A stretch of DNA of 64,000 nucleotides, from positions 124,001 through 188,000 of the forward strand of contig NZ_JALJRY010000019.1 of the NCBI RefSeq assembly GCF_024519455.1. The letters run 5' to 3'. The notes below the pieces were generated by a model. It was not told the origin of the DNA and made no database searches. It worked only from the letters and a program-made list of their open reading frames with translations. How positions within the stretch are numbered: position 1 is the first letter of the stretch; the number at the start of each line of letters is the position of its first letter. This document shows positions 47,309 through 54,776 of the stretch, in pieces. The DNA comes from Streptomyces sp. STR69. GTDB taxonomy: Bacteria > Actinomycetota > Actinomycetes > Streptomycetales > Streptomycetaceae. A program made the position numbers and the translations under genes.

Positions 47309-48834
47309 TCGCACTTGTCCGCTCCCGTCGGCGCCTTGACGCCCAGCAGCTCGGCCACCTTCGCCGTGGTCACCTTGGGTGCCGTCAGCTCCGCCCAGTG
47401 CGCCTTCACCTTGGGGGTGACGGTGTTCTGCCCGGCTGCCAGCAACTCCCGTACGACCGTGGTCTGTTCGGCCGTCATCGACATCGGGTCGGTCGGCGAG
47501 AGCACGATCGCGGAGCCGCTGATGCTGTCGTCGAGGCGGACCGCGCGCAGCTGGGTCAGCGGGTCGGACTGCCAGCCGACGGCCAGCCACATGATGGTGA
47601 CCATGCGGCCGTCGCAGAGGGACTCGGTCGCCTTCTCGCTGCCCGTGACCAGCACGGAGGAGACGGCGGCGGCGAACTCCGGTACCCGGGTGCCGCCCCA
47701 GCGGGTGCCGACGGTCACCTGGTAGGGCACGGTGGACGGCTGGATCGCGCCGTCGCCGTCCATGCCGTAGCGGGCATCCACGCGCTGCCGTACGAGCAGC
47801 TTCTCCTGGGCGGCGGTGCCGCCGGCCAGGGACTGGACGTGGTCGGTGACCTCGGCCCAGGTGCCGGTGCGGGGCAGCCACTCGGGGAACGCGCAGTACG
47901 TGGAGTTGCCGTGCCGGGCGCAGGACTGGACCTTCGCCGGGTTGACGGTGGCCAGCACCCGGGCGGCGGTGGTCGACTTGGACACCTTGGCCGCCTGGCC
48001 CACCGCGCCCCAGGTGCCGAGGCCGACGGCCACGACGAGCGCGGCGGCGACGGTCTTCGTACGACCGCCGTTGACCAGTACGGCCGCCAGCGCCAGGGTC
48101 AGTGCGAGTCCGAACAGGTAGAGGGCGTGCCAGACGGCGGGGCGGCCCAGCAGGTCGGAGGGGAGCGTCTTGCTGCTCGCGTCGCCGATGACCGGTACCA
48201 GCCACCGTGTCGCGCTGCCGTTGCCGTCTCCAGGGACCGCCCCGAGGAAGAGGGTCGAGAAGAAGGCCAGCACCAGGAGCATCGGTGCCGCGAACGGCGA
48301 CCGCACGATCCGGGCCAGCAGTACTCCGCCCGTTCCGGCGAGCAGCACCGTGAGCGGTCCGACGAGCAGTTCGCCGACCGAGCCGTGGCCGACGGAGCCG
48401 GGCGCGAGCACGCCCCAGGTGAACTGCGCGGCCACCAGCAGCGCGGTGAGTCCTACGGCGGGTACGACAGAGAGCACGAACGCGACCGTACGGCGCCAGG
48501 GTTCGAGGACCAGCACGTCGAAGTGCCGGTCGGTGTCCTGGCGTCGGGAGCGCAGCACGGCCTGGTTGGCGCAGAGCAGGACGGCCAGGGCGGGCAGCAG
48601 CGGGCCGGTCTGGGTGGCGCGGTCGACGTCCTGGAGGGCCGGGTAGCTGGTCCAGGCGTCGCGCATGGTCCAGCCGATCCAGGCGGCGTAGAGGACGAAC
48701 ATGAGCAACACCGGGAGGCGCAGCAGGAGTTTGCGGGCCTCGAAGAGGGCCAGCGCCAACACCGCCGCCCAGGAACGGCGTTGCTCGTCGGCGCGTTCGG
48801 CCAAGGGTGCCTTCTTCTCCAGTACGGCGCTCAT
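47305..48834 (-). CDS. ABC transporter permease with long extracellular loop
   Basis: 509 aa from the ATG at 48834, overlapping the ATPase stop (ATGA). An N-terminal permease part (LALFEARKLLLRLPVLLMFV to LAAVLVNGG; about six helices) is followed by about 200 residues outside the membrane (CARHGNSTYCAFPEWLPRTG, ETTVVRELLAAGQNTVTP), including a Cys pair near residue 330. The ABC-2-like export permease; substrate unknown. Confidence 0.82.
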   Translation of the reverse strand: MSAVLEKKAPLAERADEQRRSWAAVLALALFEARKLLLRLPVLLMFVLYAAWIGWTMRDAWTSYPALQDVDRATQTGPLLPALAVLLCANQAVLRSRRQDTDRHFDVLVLEPWRRTVAFVLSVVPAVGLTALLVAAQFTWGVLAPGSVGHGSVGELLVGPLTVLLAGTGGVLLARIVRSPFAAPMLLVLAFFSTLFLGAVPGDGNGSATRWLVPVIGDASSKTLPSDLLGRPAVWHALYLFGLALTLALAAVLVNGGRTKTVAAALVVAVGLGTWGAVGQAAKVSKSTTAARVLATVNPAKVQSCARHGNSTYCAFPEWLPRTGTWAEVTDHVQSLAGGTAAQEKLLVRQRVDARYGMDGDGAIQPSTVPYQVTVGTRWGGTRVPEFAAAVSSVLVTGSEKATESLCDGRMVTIMWLAVGWQSDPLTQLRAVRLDDSISGSAIVLSPTDPMSMTAEQTTVVRELLAAGQNTVTPKVKAHWAELTAPKVTTAKVAELLGVKAPTGADKCE

Positions 48835-49691
48835 GCCGCCACCTCCGCGGCCATGCCGTCGAGGGTGATCAAGTAGCCGTCCTCCAGGGTGGGTTCGACG
48901 AGTTCCGCGCCGGGGGGCGGGTCGCCGACGTTGCGGAAGGCGCCGAGGCCGGTGCGCCAGCCCGCCATCGCGGCCGGGTCGCGTTCCGTACCGCTCCACA
49001 CCCGGCCGGCGGCCCGTGCGGTGAGTTCGGCCGGGGTGCCGTCGAAGCGGACGGTGCCGCCGGCCATGACGACGACGCGGTTGCAGAGCATCGCGACGTC
49101 CTCGGTCTGGTGGGTGGAGAGCAGGACCGTGCGGCCCTCGCCCGCCCTCGCGATCAACTCCCGGAAGCGCATGCGCTGTTCGGGGTCCAGTCCGACCGTC
49201 GGCTCGTCGAGGACCAGGAAGCCCGGGTCGCCCACGAGGGCCGCCGCGAGCGCGACGCGCTGCCGCATGCCGCCCGACAGCTTCTTGATGCGCTTGCCGC
49301 GCACGTCGGAGAGGTCGACCTCCGCCAGGACCCGGCGCACCTCGCGGTGGCGTCCCTCGCGGTCGGTGAGTTCCTTGAGGATCGCGACGTAGTCGACGAA
49401 CTCGAAGGCGGTGAAGTCCGGGTGGAAGCCGGGGGTCTGCGGGAGATAGCCGAGGACGCGCCGCACCTCCTGGCGTCCGCCGGTGGTGCCCGGGTCGTGG
49501 TCGAGCACGGTGAACGTGCCCGAGTCGGCGGGCAGCGCGGTGGCGAGCACCCTCAACAGGGTGGTCTTTCCTGCCCCGTTGGGGCCGAGCAGCCCGGTGA
49601 CGCCCTCGCCGAGCCGCAGCGACACGTCGTCGAGGGCGTGCGTCGAGCCGTAGCGCAGGCTGAGCCCGGCCGCGGAGACGGTGGTGGTCAT
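48831..49691 (-). CDS. ABC transporter ATP-binding protein
   Basis: 286 aa with Walker A LGPNGAGKTTLLRVLATALP, Q-loop YLPQTPGFH, signature KKLSGGMRQRVALAAALVGD, Walker B FLVLDEPTVGLDPEQRMRF, and the H-loop LSTHQTEDV. Of the CcmA/natA class paired with ABC-2 permeases. Follows the anti-sigma gene by 30 bases and so belongs to the sigma operon. Confidence 0.92.
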   Translation of the reverse strand: MTTTVSAAGLSLRYGSTHALDDVSLRLGEGVTGLLGPNGAGKTTLLRVLATALPADSGTFTVLDHDPGTTGGRQEVRRVLGYLPQTPGFHPDFTAFEFVDYVAILKELTDREGRHREVRRVLAEVDLSDVRGKRIKKLSGGMRQRVALAAALVGDPGFLVLDEPTVGLDPEQRMRFRELIARAGEGRTVLLSTHQTEDVAMLCNRVVVMAGGTVRFDGTPAELTARAAGRVWSGTERDPAAMAGWRTGLGAFRNVGDPPPGAELVEPTLEDGYLITLDGMAAEVAA

Positions 49692-49721
49692 GTACGGAAC
49701 TCCAGTCAGGGTTCGAGAGGT

Positions 49722-50558
49722 TCAGATGAGGGGCCCGAAGGCGACGGGACGCGTGTCGAAGCGGTCCCGCAGGAGATAGAGGAGCCCGGCGGCGAGTCCG
49801 GCCACCGCGGCGGCCACTGCCTGCCCGGCCGGGGTGAACGGTGCGAGCGTGCCGCGGTGCAGGTTGTTGGCCACCAGCAGGAACGCCACCCAGCCACCGC
49901 CGACCAGGGCGGGCGCGAGTACCGGGCCCAGGCGCGGGATCAGCGCCAGGCCGGTCGTGGTGAGGGCGAGGGCGGGCAGCAGCCAGGCCAGGGCGCGCAG
50001 CCCGTACCCCGGCAGGGCCAGGGTGGCCAGGCCGTTGAGGCCGAGACCGGCGACCAGGACGGCGACCGTGCGGATCATCAGGAGACGGAAGCCGTGCAGC
50101 GGGGCGACGACCGTCATCTCGTACGTCGGGTCGAACTTCGGACCGTAGGACAGCGCCACCCCCGCCAGTGGCAGCAGCGGGGCCAGGCCCAGGAAGAGGG
50201 TCGGGGAGGCCGTGTTCTTCAGGGAGTTGGTCACGAGCACCGTCATCACGAGCAGCGCGACCACCGCGCCCAGCCACGAGCGGCGCAGCACCGGTGTCGC
50301 CGCGAGCAGCCGTGCCGTGTGGTCGGCGACACCGATCCGCACGAGCAGCGACTCCACCAACCCCCTTTTCGGGGCGTCGAGTTCGGCGTCCAGCCGCTCC
50401 CAGCCGGCGTCCAGCGCGACGGGGTCGGTGACGGACGCCAGCAGGTCCCGGCACTCGGCGCACTGGGCGATGTGGGTGTCGGCGGACCAGAGCATGGGCG
50501 GTGCCAACTCGCCCCGCGCATAGGCGCGTACGTCGTCTTCGGCCACATGCCAGGTCAT
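49722..50558 (-). CDS. anti-sigma factor with zinc-finger and six membrane helices
   Basis: 278 aa. N-terminal zf-HC2-like motif H-x3-C-x2-C in DTHIAQCAECRDLLAS near residue 29, the anti-sigma domain that traps ECF sigma factors with a Zn site. The rest has about six helices (WLGAVVALLVMTVLVTN and others). Membrane-bound anti-sigma for the sigma gene, which it overlaps as ATGA. The sensing part is likely the transmembrane region. Confidence 0.82.
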   Translation of the reverse strand: MTWHVAEDDVRAYARGELAPPMLWSADTHIAQCAECRDLLASVTDPVALDAGWERLDAELDAPKRGLVESLLVRIGVADHTARLLAATPVLRRSWLGAVVALLVMTVLVTNSLKNTASPTLFLGLAPLLPLAGVALSYGPKFDPTYEMTVVAPLHGFRLLMIRTVAVLVAGLGLNGLATLALPGYGLRALAWLLPALALTTTGLALIPRLGPVLAPALVGGGWVAFLLVANNLHRGTLAPFTPAGQAVAAAVAGLAAGLLYLLRDRFDTRPVAFGPLI

Positions 50559-51097
50559 GCCAGCTCCTCCCGCAGTTGCTTACGGGCCCGCATGGCCCGT
50601 GTCTTGACCGTGCCGGCCGGGATGCCCAGCAGGACGGCGGCCTCCCGGGTGGTCAGCCCGTCGATCACGGTGGCCTGGAGGACCGCCCGCAGCTCGGGCG
50701 AGAGCCGGACCAGTGCGCCGGCGAGGTCCCCGTGCTCCACCCCCGCGAGCACGCGCTCCTCCGCCGACGCCTCGTCCCGGTGCCGCAGCCGCGCCAGCGC
50801 CTGCCGCATCCGGCCGCGCGCCCCGTCGCCGCGCAGCACGTCGATCAGCCGCCGCGACCCGATCCGCCACAGCCACCCGGCCACATCGCCGTCCTCGCGG
50901 TAGCGGGCACTGCCGCGCCACACCGCGAGAAACGTCTCCTGTACGACGTCGTCGACCATCCCGGCGTCGGCGCACCGGCCGCGCAGCCGCGCGGTCAGCC
51001 ACGGCGCGTACCGCCGGTACAGCTCCTCGAACGCGCGTCGGTCGCCGTCCGCCGCGATGGCCCGCAGCAGCTCCCCGTCGCTTCCCGTATCGCTCAC
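50555..51097 (-). CDS. ECF RNA polymerase sigma factor
   Basis: 180 aa. Region 2 (EELYRRYAPWLTARLRGRCA, MVDDVVQETFLAVWRGSARY, VAGWLWRIGSRRLIDVLRGD) and region 4 (LSPELRAVLQATVIDGLTTR, EAAVLLGIPAGTVKTRAMRA). The GTG has GAGGAGAT upstream. Followed by its anti-sigma and an ABC exporter, so the operon probably answers to an envelope or antibiotic signal. Confidence 0.92.
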   Translation of the reverse strand: MSDTGSDGELLRAIAADGDRRAFEELYRRYAPWLTARLRGRCADAGMVDDVVQETFLAVWRGSARYREDGDVAGWLWRIGSRRLIDVLRGDGARGRMRQALARLRHRDEASAEERVLAGVEHGDLAGALVRLSPELRAVLQATVIDGLTTREAAVLLGIPAGTVKTRAMRARKQLREELA

Positions 51098-51175
51098 ATC
51101 TCCTCATCGCACGAGCCCCGCCGATCGGTTCACGGACCGGCGCACAGATCTGTCTTGACTTTCGCACCCCTCCTG

Positions 51176-51213
51176 CACCACCCTTTCACTACTCAATTAG
51201 TGAAAGGGTGGTG
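51176..51213. promoter_or_regulatory. 38-bp palindromic operator of the YtrA-type regulator
   Basis: CACCACCCTTTCACTA and TAGTGAAAGGGTGGTG are perfect 16-base inverted arms around CTCAAT, directly before the regulator start at 51222, with a TTGACT -35-like hexamer just upstream at 51155. The GntR/YtrA protein is likely to bind here and repress its own operon. Confidence 0.75.
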
Positions 51214-51221
51214 GAACCCCA

Positions 51222-51608
51222 GTGGTCGAGTACCGCATCGACCGGCACAGCGGCGTGGCCACCTATGTCCAGATCGTCCAGCAGACCAAGCAGGCGCTGC
51301 GGCTGGGAATGCTGGAGCCCGGCGACAAGCTGCCCACGGCCCGCGAGGTCGTCGAGGCCACCGCCATCAACCCGAACACCGTCCTCAAGGCCTACCGCGA
51401 GCTGGAGCGCGAGGGGCTGGTCGAGGCCCGCCGCGGCCTCGGCACCTTCGTCCGCAAGGGGCTGAGCACCACACCCGCCGACTCGCCGCTGCGGCTGGAG
51501 CTCGACGACTGGGCCGAGCGGGCCCGGGCCGCCGGACTCGGCCGGGACGACGTCGACGCCCTCTTCACCGCCGTACTCGAAAAGCACTTCCAAGGAGAAC
51601 CTTCATGA
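51222..51608 (+). CDS. GntR-family regulator, YtrA subfamily
   Basis: 128 aa, the short YtrA form with a winged helix (KLPTAREVVEATAINPNTVL, KAYRELEREGLVEARRGLGT) and a short dimerisation tail. Starts VEYRIDRHSGVATYVQIVQQ, as in typical YtrA proteins. These repress the ABC transporter operons they head and respond to cell-wall antibiotics. GAAAGGGTGGTGG of the palindrome acts as ribosome site. Coupled to the ATPase gene by ATGA. Confidence 0.92.
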   Translation: MVEYRIDRHSGVATYVQIVQQTKQALRLGMLEPGDKLPTAREVVEATAINPNTVLKAYRELEREGLVEARRGLGTFVRKGLSTTPADSPLRLELDDWAERARAAGLGRDDVDALFTAVLEKHFQGEPS

Positions 51609-52486
51609 CAGGCACCGCCGCGATAGAGGCCGTCGCGCTCGGCAAGCGGTTCGGCCGGCGGGGAGGGTGGGCGCTGCGGGACTGCGCGTTCCGGCTGCCC
51701 GCCGGGCGCGTCTGCGCGGTCGTCGGCCCCAACGGCGCGGGCAAGTCCACGCTCCTCGCCCTGACCGCCGGGCTGCTGGCCCCCGGCGAGGGCGAGCTGT
51801 CCGTCCTCGGCGGACGGCCGGGCGCGGCCCGCGAGCGGGTCTCCTACGTCGCTCAGGACAAGCCCCTCTATCCGCAGCTCACGGTCGCCGAGACGCTGCG
51901 CATGGGCGCCGACCTCAACACGGACCGCTGGGACGCCTCCGTCGCCGAACGCATCGTCGCGGACGGCGACCTCAACCCGAAGTCGGGCATCCGGGCCCTC
52001 TCCGGCGGCCAGCGCACCCGCGTCGCACTCGCCCTCGCGCTGGCCAAGCGGCCCGAACTACTGCTCCTGGACGAGCCGATGGCCGACCTGGACCCGCTGG
52101 CCCGGCACCAGATGATGGGCCTGCTCATGGCGCAGGCCGCCGAGTCCGGCACCACGATCGTGATGTCCTCGCACGTGGTGGCCGAACTGGAGGACTCCTG
52201 CGACCACCTGCTGCTGATCGGCGACGGCAAGGTCCGCATCGCGGGCGAGATCGACGAACTGCTGGCCGCGCACCGGCGGGTGTCCGCGCCCGCCGACACC
52301 GTGCTCGACGCGCACACGGTCGTCGAGTCACGCACGACCGGCCGCCAACTCACGGCCCTGATACGCCCCCTGGCCCCGCTCGCCGCCGACTGGCGGACCG
52401 GCACACCCACGCTGGAGGAGCTGGTCCTCTCCTACCTCCGCAACCCCGAGGCCCCCGTCACCAAGACCCCGGAGACCGTCGCGTGA
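51605..52486 (+). CDS. ABC transporter ATP-binding protein (YtrB-like)
   Basis: 293 aa. Walker A VVGPNGAGKSTLLALTAGLL, signature ALSGGQRTRVALALALAKRP, Walker B LLLLDEPMADLDPLARHQMM. The C-terminal tail ends with KTPETVA, a sequence that recurs in altered form just before the next gene. It partners the two ABC-2-like permeases downstream. Confidence 0.92.
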   Translation: MTGTAAIEAVALGKRFGRRGGWALRDCAFRLPAGRVCAVVGPNGAGKSTLLALTAGLLAPGEGELSVLGGRPGAARERVSYVAQDKPLYPQLTVAETLRMGADLNTDRWDASVAERIVADGDLNPKSGIRALSGGQRTRVALALALAKRPELLLLDEPMADLDPLARHQMMGLLMAQAAESGTTIVMSSHVVAELEDSCDHLLLIGDGKVRIAGEIDELLAAHRRVSAPADTVLDAHTVVESRTTGRQLTALIRPLAPLAADWRTGTPTLEELVLSYLRNPEAPVTKTPETVA

Positions 52487-52665
52487 CCGTCCTCGCCACA
52501 CCGCCGGCGCTCACCGCGCGCCCGGCCCTCCCCTCCCCGCTCCCGACCCTGCGCCCTCTGAACGATGGGGTCTTTCCTAACCATTCACCAACCAGGACAG
52601 TGGTTAGATTTATCCCCATCGTCCAGCAAGTACCCACCCCCAACAGCCCGGAGACCGCCGTATGA
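52483..52665 (+). pseudogene. fusion scar of a deleted duplicate GntR/ABC module
   Basis: A 60-codon frame coupled to the genes on both sides. It starts like the intact permease (TVLATPPALTARPA against TALATPSALTARPA), passes into TVVRFIPIVQQV, which resembles the start of a YtrA protein (VEYRI...YVQIVQQ), and ends NSPETAV, which resembles the ATPase C-terminus (KTPETVA). The junction DNA repeats as well (near 52463-52510 and 52640-52700). It also has an inverted pair CTAACCA/TGGTTAG (52577-52607). Probably a remnant, not a working protein. Confidence 0.6.
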
Positions 52666-53684
52666 CCGCCCTCGCCACACCGTCGGCGCTCACCGCGCGC
52701 CCGGCCCGGTCACCGCGTCTGCTGCGCTGGCTGATCCGGCTGCACCGGCCGGCCCTGCTCTCCTGGATCGCCTTCGTGCTCGTCGTCGGCGGCCTGCTGC
52801 TGTGGCTGGGCGGCCCGCTGACCGACGCTTCGGCCGAGGCCTGGAAGCAGTACGGCGCCTGCAAGACGGACAGCTGCGCGTACGACGCGGGCGCGATCGG
52901 CCGCTACAAGGACTGGTACACCTACACGACCATCGCCGTCGTCGCCGCCCCGTTCCTGGTCACCGCCTGGTCCGGTGCCGCGCTGGTCAGCCGCGAACTG
53001 GAGCACGGCACCGCCCAGTTGGCCTGGACGCAGGCGGTCTCCCCGGCCCGCTGGCTGGCCGCGAAGCTCGCCGTCCCGGCCGTGCTGGTCACCGTCGGCT
53101 CCGGCCTCCTGGCGGCACTGCACCACTGGGCCTGGTCCAACGGCCAGGGCCGCATCGACACGGCCAAGAACTGGTACGACCTCGGCACCTACGCCGCCAA
53201 CGGCACCGCCACCGCCGCGATGGCCCTGGCCGGCCTTGCGAGCGGCGTCTTCTGGGGGCTGTACAAGCGCAACTCCCTCGGCGCGCTCGTCGGTTCACTG
53301 GCGAGCACCGGCTTCCTGTGGAGCGTCGTCGCCATCGCGACACCCCACCTGTGGCCCTCGGTCACCACGGTCAGCAGCCTCACACACAGCGTCCCGGCCG
53401 GCTCCGGCATCGTCGTCGACCAGGGCCTGGTCACGTCCACCGGCAAGCACATCTCCGGCCACGTGTGCGGCAGCACCACCTACAAGCCCTGCCAGATCGC
53501 CTACGACAAGCTCGACGCCGCCAGTTACTACAGCGACTACCACCCCCAATCCCACTACTGGCCGCTCCAGTTGACCGCGACCGCGATCATCCTCGCCGTC
53601 GCCGGGCTGCTGACGGTGGCCGCGTTCCGACTCCTCCAGCGCCGGACCGGTTCGGCGCCCGCACGCAAGGCAGCCGCCGTATGA
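52662..53684 (+). CDS. ABC-2-type permease, first of two paralogues
   Basis: 340 aa. N-terminal helix (LLSWIAFVLVVGGLLLWL), a 50-residue outer loop with Cys pairs (KQYGACKTDSCAYDAGAIG), then TAWSGAALVSRELEHGTAQL, AWTQAVSPARWLAAKLAVPA (a permease-ATPase contact like EAA), and further helices to the C-terminus. Near the end HVCGSTTYKPCQIAYDKLDA adds another Cys pair in an outer loop. Coupled by ATGA to both neighbours. Substrate unknown. Confidence 0.85.
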   Translation: MTALATPSALTARPARSPRLLRWLIRLHRPALLSWIAFVLVVGGLLLWLGGPLTDASAEAWKQYGACKTDSCAYDAGAIGRYKDWYTYTTIAVVAAPFLVTAWSGAALVSRELEHGTAQLAWTQAVSPARWLAAKLAVPAVLVTVGSGLLAALHHWAWSNGQGRIDTAKNWYDLGTYAANGTATAAMALAGLASGVFWGLYKRNSLGALVGSLASTGFLWSVVAIATPHLWPSVTTVSSLTHSVPAGSGIVVDQGLVTSTGKHISGHVCGSTTYKPCQIAYDKLDAASYYSDYHPQSHYWPLQLTATAIILAVAGLLTVAAFRLLQRRTGSAPARKAAAV

Positions 53685-54637
53685 CCGCCCTGGCCACCGC
53701 CGCGACGCACCACCCGAGACCGGCCCGCGCGGGCCGGGCCGTCCTGCGGCTGCACCGGCCCGCCCTCGTCCTCTGGGGAGTCTTCGTCGCCGTGGTCTCG
53801 GCGGTGCTCCTGTGGGCGTACGGCCCGGGAGGGAGCGCGGCGAGCGCCGCGTGGCGGCGGAAGTGCACCGTCGACCTGTGTGACGTGGGCTACGCGGTCG
53901 ACACGTACCACCTCGCCTACCGGTTCAGCGAGGCCGCGGTCGGCTTCCTGCCGGTCCTCGTCGCCCTCTGGGCGGGCGGCATGCTGATCGGCCGCGAACT
54001 GGAGAACGGCACCGCGGAACTCGCCTGGACCCAGGCGGTCAGCCCGGCCCGCTGGCTGGCGGCCAAGCTCGCCGTCCCGGCCGCACTGCTCACCGCGGGC
54101 ACCACCCTGCTCGTCCTGCTGCACCGCCTGCTGTTCGACGCGCACCAGGTACCGGAGGGCTGGAACTGGTCCGACAACGGCACCTTCGAGACCAACGGGC
54201 CGATCGCCGTAGCGTTCCCGCTGCTCGGCCTCGCCCTCGGCGCCCTCGGAGGTCTGGCCGTACGCCGCGCCGTGGCCGGCCTCGCCGTCGCCGCCGTGGC
54301 GACCCTGATCGCGAGGAACCTCGTCCTCTGGGCGAGCCCCCACCTCTGGCCGTGGAAGTCCGCCGTCAGCTCCCTGCCGCACGGCTACCCGACGAAGGGG
54401 GCAGCCATCTACGGCGGCCAGGGCGCCGTCACCTCCACCGGCGCCCACATCCCCGACCCGTGCACCGGAGCCGGCCAGGCGTGCCTGGCCGCCCATGACG
54501 TCGTCGGCCACTACCGGGACTACCACGCCTCCTCCCAGTTCTGGCCCCTCCAACTCACCGAAACCGCCCTGATCCTCGCCGTCGCCGCCCTGGCCACCGC
54601 CGCCGCCTTCACCCTGCTGCGCCGCCGCACCTCCTGA
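53681..54637 (+). CDS. ABC-2-type permease, second of two paralogues
   Basis: 318 aa. Same plan as the gene before it: RLHRPALVLWGVFVAVVSAV, outer loop RRKCTVDLCDVGYAVDTYHL, VALWAGGMLIGRELENGTAE, AWTQAVSPARWLAAKLAVPA, and end loop DPCTGAGQACLAAHDVVGHY. The AWTQAVSPARWLAAKLAVPA run is identical, so the pair arose by duplication and may form a heterodimer. Last gene of the YtrA operon. Confidence 0.85.
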   Translation: MTALATAATHHPRPARAGRAVLRLHRPALVLWGVFVAVVSAVLLWAYGPGGSAASAAWRRKCTVDLCDVGYAVDTYHLAYRFSEAAVGFLPVLVALWAGGMLIGRELENGTAELAWTQAVSPARWLAAKLAVPAALLTAGTTLLVLLHRLLFDAHQVPEGWNWSDNGTFETNGPIAVAFPLLGLALGALGGLAVRRAVAGLAVAAVATLIARNLVLWASPHLWPWKSAVSSLPHGYPTKGAAIYGGQGAVTSTGAHIPDPCTGAGQACLAAHDVVGHYRDYHASSQFWPLQLTETALILAVAALATAAAFTLLRRRTS

Positions 54638-54776
54638 CCGGATCCCGCCTCACAGTGGCTCCCAGGCATCCGTTACGTTCGTTTCGGTGGCGTAGACGTC
54701 CGGGAGCCGCCCCCCGATATCCCGCACGCCATGTCGCCGTAACCAACGGTTCAGACGGGCTTGCGACGCTCGGCGA
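54638..54776. promoter_or_regulatory. region upstream of ppk
   Basis: 139 bases. GTTACGTTCGTTTCGGTGGCG near 54671 has spaced GTT units that could be part of a degenerate PHO box, but this is weaker than the pstS one. No gene here. Confidence 0.3.

Noticed and set aside
47305..50463. One 1052-codon minus-strand frame spanning several genes
   Set aside because: Only its last part (from 48834) is a real permease; the earlier part is Arg/Pro/Gly-rich shadow of the ATPase and anti-sigma genes in another frame, typical of high-GC DNA.
54660..54700. PHO box upstream of ppk
   Set aside because: GTT-spaced units are present but not with two good GTTCACC repeats at 11-base spacing. Kept only as a weak note.
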